NCBI GenBank assembly: GCA_030452275.1
Contig: JAKDMR010000048.1
Coordinates: 1 to 10,646 of the forward strand
Direction: 5' to 3'
DNA from: Candidatus Nitrosocosmicus sp.
GTDB taxonomy: Archaea; Thermoproteota; Nitrososphaeria; Nitrososphaerales; Nitrososphaeraceae
DNA: 10,646 nt
Position numbers and translations under genes: made by a program. Below are positions 6,066-10,646 of the stretch, piece after piece. The notes below the pieces were generated by a model that was not told the origin of the DNA, made no database searches, and saw nothing but the letters and a program-made list of their open reading frames with translations. The stretch's first letter is position 1. Each line of letters opens with the position of its first letter.

Positions 6066-7724
6066 ATGAAGCCTTGTTTGCTGATTTTCATATCATTTAT
6101 TTTATTACCAATGGTGAATTTACAAGGGGACTTTGATCCTCCTTCTGCTATAAACAGGCCAATTTTGTCTGAACGTGCAAACTTTGACCAAGGCAAACCG
6201 TTGACAAACAATGTGGCAATGGCCCAAGAAGATGACAAAAAGTTCATCTCAGGATTCGACACTGGAAGTTATCCAATAGGAATAACTATCAATTCCATCA
6301 GTCATAAAATCTATGTTGCAAATCAATATTCCAATACAGTTTCTGTTTTTGATGCAAAAACGGATAAGCTAACAAGTACCATACAGACAGGAATATTTCC
6401 TTATAGCATAGACGCAAACCAGTTTAATAATAGAATTTATGTAACAAACAGAGGATCTAATGATGTTACGGTGATTGACGGCGCTACAGATTCGGTTATC
6501 GACAATATTACAGTTGGAAAATCTCCCGTTCAAGTTGCAGTAGATCAATCTAGCAACTGGATATATGTTGCAAATATCGATTCAAATTCAATTTCTGTGA
6601 TCGATGGAATAACGAATGAGGTTATTAGGACAATAACCGGGATAAATACTCCGTATGGTATCAACATTAATCCAGTATCAAATAAGATATACGTTTCAAG
6701 CATTGCCAATTCGACCATCACAGTCCTGGATGCGGATAATTACAGTTTCATAAGAAACATCCAAGTTGGCGATGCCCCAGTAGGAATTGAAATTAATAAG
6801 GAAAGAAACCTCATTTATGTTACAAATTACGCTTCAAAGTCACTTTCTCTTATAAACGGGACTAATGATGCAGAGATAAACACCACTCAGACCGGTAACT
6901 TCCCAGTAGGTGTGAAATTAAATCCAGTATCAAACAAGGTATATGTAAGCAACATTGGATCTAATACCGTAAGCATAATAAACGAAACATCGTTTGAGAA
7001 AATAAAAGATATTGCTGTAAATCCATCCTCAATTACAGAGAGAGAAGAATACCTTGTCTCTATTCCCACAAATATAAAATTCCCATTAATCGCGAGTTTT
7101 GTTGCCATCGACCCTATTACAAATCTGATATATGTTACGAATACAGCTTCTAATACTCTTTCAACGATAGACGGAGAAGAGGATGAACGCATAGTAAGGA
7201 TAGGCTTTGAGACCAATCCGGATATTTCAGGATTCATAGAGTGCAATGGTATAAAAAATCTAAATCAAAACTCTACTACTATTGCAACTGACAATGAAGC
7301 AACTTGTACAGCCGTGCCTGAAAGAGGTTATATGTTTGACTATTGGTCAGGACTTGCCTTTGGCACAGAGAACCCCCTAAAATTTAATTCAAGCGAATAT
7401 GGTAACATTGTTGCCAATTTTAAACCTACGCTTTCTACCGAACAATATATTTTCCTAATAGGGGGTATAACAGGCATGTCTTCGGTTCTACTTGGATGGT
7501 TTTTTAAAGGTGGTCAAAGGAGAAAGTTTAACAAACTAATTCAAATTACTAATAAGGCCATACAAGACGCGGATGTAGGTGACAAAACCGAAAGCATTAT
7601 CAAATTAGAAAATCTTAGGAGAGACATATTTAATACTTATAGGCATGGGTCGCTAACTGATTTCCAATTTGATTTTCTTGATAAAAGATTAATCAATTAT
7701 ATAAATAAAATCAGTAATTTGTGA
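6066..7724 (+). CDS. Exported seven-blade YVTN beta-propeller protein with C-terminal membrane anchor
   Basis: A 552-residue surface protein. A signal or anchor helix (about 4-18) is followed by a short linker with an AMA|Q cleavage-like site after residue 53. Seven YVTN repeats of about 42 residues follow (about 68-382), each with the pattern P-x-G-I...N-x-IYV-x-N...S-N-T-V-S-V-IDG. The sixth and seventh are separated by a 20-residue insertion. Residues 383-455 form an InlB-B-like repeat domain (two Cys at 393 and 414, then YMFDYWSG). One membrane segment lies at 461-480, then KGGQRRK and a 65-residue charged, helical cytosolic tail. Such propellers usually serve as extracellular binding or scaffold domains, and the tail could pass a signal or bind a partner. 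A TTG at 6048 would add six residues, but the ATG at 6066 gives a better signal peptide and TATA spacing. Ligand unknown. Confidence 0.88.
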   Translation: MKPCLLIFISFILLPMVNLQGDFDPPSAINRPILSERANFDQGKPLTNNVAMAQEDDKKFISGFDTGSYPIGITINSISHKIYVANQYSNTVSVFDAKTDKLTSTIQTGIFPYSIDANQFNNRIYVTNRGSNDVTVIDGATDSVIDNITVGKSPVQVAVDQSSNWIYVANIDSNSISVIDGITNEVIRTITGINTPYGININPVSNKIYVSSIANSTITVLDADNYSFIRNIQVGDAPVGIEINKERNLIYVTNYASKSLSLINGTNDAEINTTQTGNFPVGVKLNPVSNKVYVSNIGSNTVSIINETSFEKIKDIAVNPSSITEREEYLVSIPTNIKFPLIASFVAIDPITNLIYVTNTASNTLSTIDGEEDERIVRIGFETNPDISGFIECNGIKNLNQNSTTIATDNEATCTAVPERGYMFDYWSGLAFGTENPLKFNSSEYGNIVANFKPTLSTEQYIFLIGGITGMSSVLLGWFFKGGQRRKFNKLIQITNKAIQDADVGDKTESIIKLENLRRDIFNTYRHGSLTDFQFDFLDKRLINYINKISNL

Positions 7725-7982
7725 TGGTTGATTTCAGCTGAAGGTTAGTCGTCCCTTTGTTTTGTGTCTTCAAGATATTAATCAAATAATATGGTTTGAT
7801 ATTGGTTTGTTATTATAAGAAGAGGAATGGTTGGCCTCTTTAGAACTCGAATACAGGGATGGATGATATTCATGCTGCTGCCAATTATACAATATATGAA
7901 GGAAAAAATAGGTGGTCAAGTTATGTGGGTTAGGGATATAGTGAACAAAAATCACCGGACTTTTCAATTGTCGTAAAAACGA
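7725..7982. other. Spacer between the propeller gene and the ribosomal operon
   Basis: No gene is recognised. It contains TTCAGCTGAA (7733-7742), a perfect 10-base palindrome just after the propeller stop codon, and a pyrimidine-rich stretch (about 7749-7770) that may serve as a weak terminator. Confidence 0.4.
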
Positions 7983-7990
7983 TTTTAAAT
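7983..7990 (+). promoter_or_regulatory. Candidate TATA box of the L1-L10 operon
   Basis: TTTTAAAT, preceded by a purine-rich AAAAACGA that resembles a B-recognition element, is centred about 32 bases before the ATG at 8019. It overlaps the alternative ATG at 7989. If this is the promoter, the first ATG is not transcribed, which is why L1 is started at 8019. Confidence 0.5.
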
Positions 7991-8018
7991 GGCCTTTGCG
8001 CGTCTACATCATATATTC

Positions 8019-8672
8019 ATGTTTAACAATGATCAATTAAAGGAGCTTGTAAAAAAGGCAAGAGAGGCCACTCCAAAAAGAAATTTTGCTCAATCGGCTG
8101 AAATAACTTTAGTATTAAAAGACATTGACGTCAAAAAAGGATTCAGTGTCAACGAAATAGTGGTGTTACCTAACCCTACCGAGAAAGGGGCTTCGCTTTG
8201 TATGCTCGCAACCGGAGATATGGGATTAAGAGCAAAGAAAGCAGGTGTAAATGAGGTAATGGAACCCGATACTCTAGATAGGATTGGGACAAATAGAAGA
8301 GAAGCCAGAAAAATTGTTCGTTCATATGACTTTTTCCTAGCAGATGCAACTTTAATGTCATCTGTTGGTCGGTCGTTAGGCCAATTTTTAGGCCCAAAAG
8401 GTAAAATGCCTACCCCAGTTCCATACGGAGCCCCTATAGAGAACATAGCAACAAGGTTAAGGTCGTCGACAAGAATACGATCCAAGAATCAGTTAAACAT
8501 GTCAACAAAGATAGGAGATGAGTCAATGACCGATGAGCAACTGGTAGCTAATGCTAGTGCGGTCATCGCTTCTGTTGAAAAAAAACTCCCTCAAGGCGAC
8601 AAGAATCTTAGGAATGCCATAATAAAGTTTACCATGGGTAAAGCATTAAAAGCCAGTACCATTGGCAAATAA
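8019..8672 (+). CDS. rpl1: 50S ribosomal protein L1
   Basis: A 217-residue L1 protein, the main part of the mobile L1 stalk that binds 23S rRNA and helps deacylated tRNA leave the E site. In archaea it also represses its own operon by binding its mRNA. Visible family features are the N-terminal REATPKRNF (15-23), KDIDVKKGF (34-42), the central domain with VLPNP (49-53), and the L1 signature LGPKGKMPTPV (124-134). The length matches archaeal L1. An ATG at 7989 would add MAFARLHHIF, which does not resemble the family N-terminus and lies within the putative TATA box, so 8019 is preferred. L10/P0 follows 18 bases downstream. L11, often next to L1 in archaea, is not here. Confidence 0.95.
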   Translation: MFNNDQLKELVKKAREATPKRNFAQSAEITLVLKDIDVKKGFSVNEIVVLPNPTEKGASLCMLATGDMGLRAKKAGVNEVMEPDTLDRIGTNRREARKIVRSYDFFLADATLMSSVGRSLGQFLGPKGKMPTPVPYGAPIENIATRLRSSTRIRSKNQLNMSTKIGDESMTDEQLVANASAVIASVEKKLPQGDKNLRNAIIKFTMGKALKASTIGK

Positions 8673-8690
8673 TAGGTAGGAATAATCATA

Positions 8691-9593
8691 ATGAGTCAAA
8701 CAGCCATCATCAACAAATTAGGAAGATCATCCTATCCAGAAAGAAAAGTTAATCTATATCATAATTTGCAAAACCTAGCAAAATCTTATAATGTAATCGC
8801 ACTTTCGAGGATGACAAAAGTAAGGTCAGCCCAACTTATGGCAATCAGGAAAAAATTCAGAAATGAAATCAAAATAATAACGATAAAAAATAAGGTTGCT
8901 CAAAGAGCTTTTGAAGAAATTTTTAAAGATGTTAAAGGATTAGAATTCCTCAATAAGGAGCTAGAAGGTCAAATCGCTTTGATGTTTACCAACCTTAGTC
9001 CATTTAAAATGAATTTAACTTTTGATAAAAACAAAATTTTCATGGCAGCTAAAGGCGGCGATATTGCCCCCAACGAACTAGTCATTCCCGCCGGTAATAC
9101 GGGGATAAATCCTGGTCCTGTTTTATCAGAGTTTAAAGAATCTAATGTACCAACCAAAATAGACCAAGGGACAATATGGGTGTCTAAAGACACGATTGTC
9201 GCAAGGGCTGGTGATGTTATCCCGCAAAAGTTAGCAGCTTTGCTAAGTAAGTTGGATGTAAAACCAATCGAAGCTGGAATATCAGTTAATTTTGCGATTT
9301 CCGAAGGACTCGAATTTACGGAAAAGGACCTAAAGATAGTAGTTTCAGATTACGTACAGGAATTGATAAAATCCTTCCAGGAGGCTTTATCCTTATCAGT
9401 AGAAGCAGCATACTTTACTAGGGAATCAATACCGTTAATCCTCATAAAGGCAAAACAACATGCATTGTCTCTGGCTTCAGAATCTGGATATACTTCGGCT
9501 GACACAATTGAACTGGTGATCCTAAAGGCCAACACAATCGCTTCAAATCTGGCGCATCAGTTAGATTCCAAGGGGTTTTCTTCCAATAAGTGA
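8691..9593 (+). CDS. rpl10: 50S ribosomal protein L10 (acidic stalk protein P0)
   Basis: A 300-residue P0 protein that anchors the L12/P1 dimers to 23S rRNA with L11 and forms the base of the factor-binding stalk. Features are the rRNA-binding N-terminus (KVRSAQLMAIRKKFR, about 43-57), the second-domain hallmark PAGNTGINPGPVLSEFK (about 133-149) with KIDQGTIWVSKDTIVARAGD (about 156-175), and a C-terminal run of helices (about 208-295) that should form the spine binding P1 dimers. It ends in DSKGFSSNK and lacks the Ala/Glu-rich hinge and the GLxxLFG factor-binding tail that many archaeal P0 proteins share with P1. It follows L1 by 18 bases with a weak GGTAGG site (8675-8680) about 10 bases before the ATG, so the two are co-transcribed. 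Confidence 0.95.
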   Translation: MSQTAIINKLGRSSYPERKVNLYHNLQNLAKSYNVIALSRMTKVRSAQLMAIRKKFRNEIKIITIKNKVAQRAFEEIFKDVKGLEFLNKELEGQIALMFTNLSPFKMNLTFDKNKIFMAAKGGDIAPNELVIPAGNTGINPGPVLSEFKESNVPTKIDQGTIWVSKDTIVARAGDVIPQKLAALLSKLDVKPIEAGISVNFAISEGLEFTEKDLKIVVSDYVQELIKSFQEALSLSVEAAYFTRESIPLILIKAKQHALSLASESGYTSADTIELVILKANTIASNLAHQLDSKGFSSNK

Positions 9594-9636
9594 TCCTTAT
9601 TTTTCAAATAAAAAGTCATAATCCAATCCGAAGTTA

Positions 9637-9680
9637 GTTAATTATTTTTCTAAGTTTTGGTTTTTATTATTATTTCCTTG
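9637..9680 (+). terminator. T-rich tract ending the L1-L10 transcript
   Basis: Several T-runs (ATTATTTTTC near 9641-9650, TTTTGG near 9655, TTTTTATTATTATTT near 9661-9675) lie 50-80 bases after the L10 stop. A small perfect inverted repeat (TTATTT, 9597-9602; AAATAA, 9606-9611) precedes them. Archaeal RNA polymerase stops at such tracts. Confidence 0.45.
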
Positions 9681-9755
9681 GTACGTTATCATTAGGTATT
9701 CGGTGCTCCCTATGGTTCACACAGATCCCTTCGGACCTTTAAAGATCAAAATACT

Positions 9756-9804
9756 AAAAAAACGTAAGTAAAAAGATACGATAAGTTACTATAACGTAAA
9801 AAAA
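9756..9804 (-). terminator. T-runs ending the L12 transcript
   Basis: Two runs of seven T on the minus strand (9798-9804 and 9756-9762) lie 11 and 53 bases after the L12 stop codon. They separate this gene from the convergent L10 gene. Confidence 0.5.
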
Positions 9805-9814
9805 TGGATAAAGG

Positions 9815-10126
9815 TTAGCCGAAAAGAGACGATAAGCCTTCTAGTGCTTCTTCTTCTTTCTTTTCTTCTTTCTTTTCTTCTTCCTTTGCTGCAGCTCCTG
9901 CGCCTGAAGCGGCTTGGGTAGCTTGTGCAGCTGCTGGAGCAGCGGCAGCTATTGGGGCGGCCTTTAATGCATCCTCAATGTTAACTTCACTTAAAGCAGC
10001 AACCAAAGATTTAACTCTAACATCATCAGGTTCAACACCAGTTGATTTTATTACATTTTTTACATTATCTTCATTTACATCTTGCTTTAATTTATGTAAT
10101 AATAAAGCAGCATATACATATTCCAT
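9815..10126 (-). CDS. rpl12: 50S ribosomal protein L12 (acidic stalk protein P1)
   Basis: A 103-residue P1 protein. Dimers bind the P0 spine and recruit elongation factors. The N-terminal dimerisation domain (MEYVYAALLLHKL, then VNEDNVKNVIKSTG, 1-60) is followed by an Ala-rich hinge (60-80) and an acidic tail of Lys/Glu runs (81-94) ending in GLSSLFG (97-103). The start is the ATG at 10126, where the family N-terminus begins. An upstream ATG at 10201 would add 25 unrelated residues and overlap the preceding gene. A TATA-like box about 30 bases upstream fits a leaderless transcript. Unusually, it is convergent with L10 and not downstream of it in an operon. It lies 37 bases after the stop of an unrecognised gene on the same strand. 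Confidence 0.95.
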   Translation of the reverse strand: MEYVYAALLLHKLKQDVNEDNVKNVIKSTGVEPDDVRVKSLVAALSEVNIEDALKAAPIAAAAPAAAQATQAASGAGAAAKEEEKKEEKKEEEALEGLSSLFG

Positions 10127-10152
10127 GATAAAAGAAAATTTGACAAGCCCAT

Positions 10153-10160
10153 AATATAAA
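10153..10160 (-). promoter_or_regulatory. Candidate TATA box for L12
   Basis: TTTATATT on the minus strand is centred about 30 bases before the L12 ATG. A second candidate, TTTATAAA (10163-10170), overlaps the stop codon of the upstream gene. An own promoter would let L12 be made in excess over L10, as needed for several P1 dimers per P0. Confidence 0.45.
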
Positions 10161-10163
10161 ACT

Positions 10164-10646
10164 TTATAAAATTCTTGAGCTCCGTGCCACTGCATAAACA
10201 TGCTCCTTTAGTTCCTGGGACATTAAGGAATTCATTTTTTTTATCAACAATGTCCTCGCCTCCGACCTCTCTTCTTCTGAGGCCGAACTAAAATAATTGC
10301 TAAATAATTCCGAAAAGCTTTCTTTAATCCAGCCATCCAATACAAAAAATCTATTCTCATTTATCGGGATTACCTTATCGATCTTTGGGTCTATCATGTC
10401 TTCGAAATTGCCAGTATCTAGCTTATCAATTATGAAGAAAATACAATTGTTAGGCTCAGGGTTGTTTAGTGCTTCAATAGGTTTTCCTTGAGCCCTTCCT
10501 GACCTAATTCTTTCAAGCAGGCCAACGGGTTTTATGAAGGTACCTCTAACTTTGAAAACCTTATCATTATCAGAAATAATCTTTCCTATAACAACATAAT
10601 TTGAATTTTCATCTCTTTTTACTATAAAAACAAAATTGCCGGGACG
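10164..10646 (-). CDS. Unrecognised protein, C-terminal 160 residues (runs off the window)
   Basis: The frame stays open from the right window edge to a TAA at 10164-10166, so this is the 3' end of a longer gene, and the Met at 10397 is probably internal. The visible part is soluble and mixed in charge. A beta-rich stretch comes first (NFVFIVK, NYVVIGKIIS, VFKVRGTFIKPVGLLERIR), then an Asn/Pro-rich turn and CIFFIIDKLDTG. An alpha-helical C-terminus follows (WIKESFSELFSNYF, EEERSEARTLLIKKMNSL, LKEHVYAVARSS). There is no membrane segment and no motif I can name. It may be co-transcribed with L12, 37 bases away, although L12 also seems to have its own TATA box. Function unknown. Confidence 0.7.
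   Translation of the reverse strand, partial: RPGNFVFIVKRDENSNYVVIGKIISDNDKVFKVRGTFIKPVGLLERIRSGRAQGKPIEALNNPEPNNCIFFIIDKLDTGNFEDMIDPKIDKVIPINENRFFVLDGWIKESFSELFSNYFSSASEEERSEARTLLIKKMNSLMSQELKEHVYAVARSSRIL

Noticed and set aside
7782..7967. 61-codon minus-strand frame in the spacer before L1
   Set aside because: It has no signal peptide, family motif or promoter, and its composition is like the surrounding non-coding AT-rich DNA.
7989..8018. Ten extra N-terminal residues for L1 from the ATG at 7989
   Set aside because: The peptide does not resemble L1 N-termini, and the ATG overlaps the best TATA-like box. The ATG at 8019 gives the usual family start.
8090..8485. Long minus-strand open frame opposite L1
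   Set aside because: It is a shadow of the L1 coding sequence with no family resemblance and no promoter. The same holds for the antisense frames over the permease, the binding proteins and the propeller gene.
9695..9740. Possible tRNA-like or small RNA with a GGTTCACACAGATCC segment
   Set aside because: The spacing does not fit a T-arm, and no acceptor or anticodon stems could be paired.
9842..9890. CTT/TTC-rich simple repeat
   Set aside because: It is the codon pattern of the Lys/Glu-rich tail of L12 on the other strand, not an independent repeat.
10127..10201. 25-residue N-terminal extension of L12 from the ATG at 10201
   Set aside because: The extension is unrelated to P1 proteins and overlaps the end of the upstream gene; the family starts at MEYVYAALL.

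Overview
The window looks like chromosomal DNA of an ammonia-oxidising-type archaeon (Thaumarchaeota/Nitrososphaeria, possibly near Nitrosocosmicus or Nitrososphaera). The evidence is archaeal-type ribosomal proteins L1, L10/P0 and L12/P1 (the last ending in the archaeal/eukaryotic acidic tail LSSLFG), AT-rich DNA, TATA-like boxes about 25-30 bases before start codons instead of Shine-Dalgarno sites, and a YVTN-repeat surface protein. The lineage call is inference from protein style, not from a database match.

Layout. (1) 1-950, minus strand: remains of an IS630-like insertion sequence. Its transposase is broken by two frame changes, and the C-terminal end is damaged and cut by the window edge. 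(2) 1280-5189, plus strand: a SsuC/TauC/NrtB-type ABC permease followed by two tandem, paralogous NMT1/SsuA/TauA-type substrate-binding proteins, each gene preceded by a sizeable spacer. No ATPase gene is visible. The two binding-protein genes share a 156-base tract with 153 identical bases inside otherwise strongly diverged sequence, which looks like recent gene conversion. (3) 5571-5918, minus strand: a small secreted or anchored acidic protein of unknown function, divergent from (4) 6066-7724, plus strand: an exported seven-bladed YVTN beta-propeller protein with an InlB-like repeat domain, one C-terminal membrane segment and a cytosolic tail. (5) 8019-9593, plus strand: ribosomal proteins L1 and L10/P0 as a two-gene operon. 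(6) 9815-10126, minus strand: ribosomal protein L12/P1, facing the L1-L10 pair instead of following it. (7) 10164-10646, minus strand: the 3' part of an unrecognised gene that runs off the right edge just upstream of L12.

How the parts work together. The permease and binding proteins probably form an importer for a small organic or inorganic anion (sulfonate, nitrate, bicarbonate or a similar ligand), or for a thiamine-precursor-like ligand, using an ATPase encoded elsewhere or lost. L1, P0 and P1 all belong to the 50S subunit (L1 stalk and P0-P1 stalk). The propeller protein and the small secreted protein share a divergent intergenic region and may both act at the cell surface, but no functional link is shown. 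I found no CRISPR array, tRNA, rRNA, toxin-antitoxin or defence cassette, and nothing I would call a wholly new system. The best leads are the gene-conversion tract, the detached L12 gene, the ATPase-less two-binding-protein cluster, and the possible frameshift site in the transposase.
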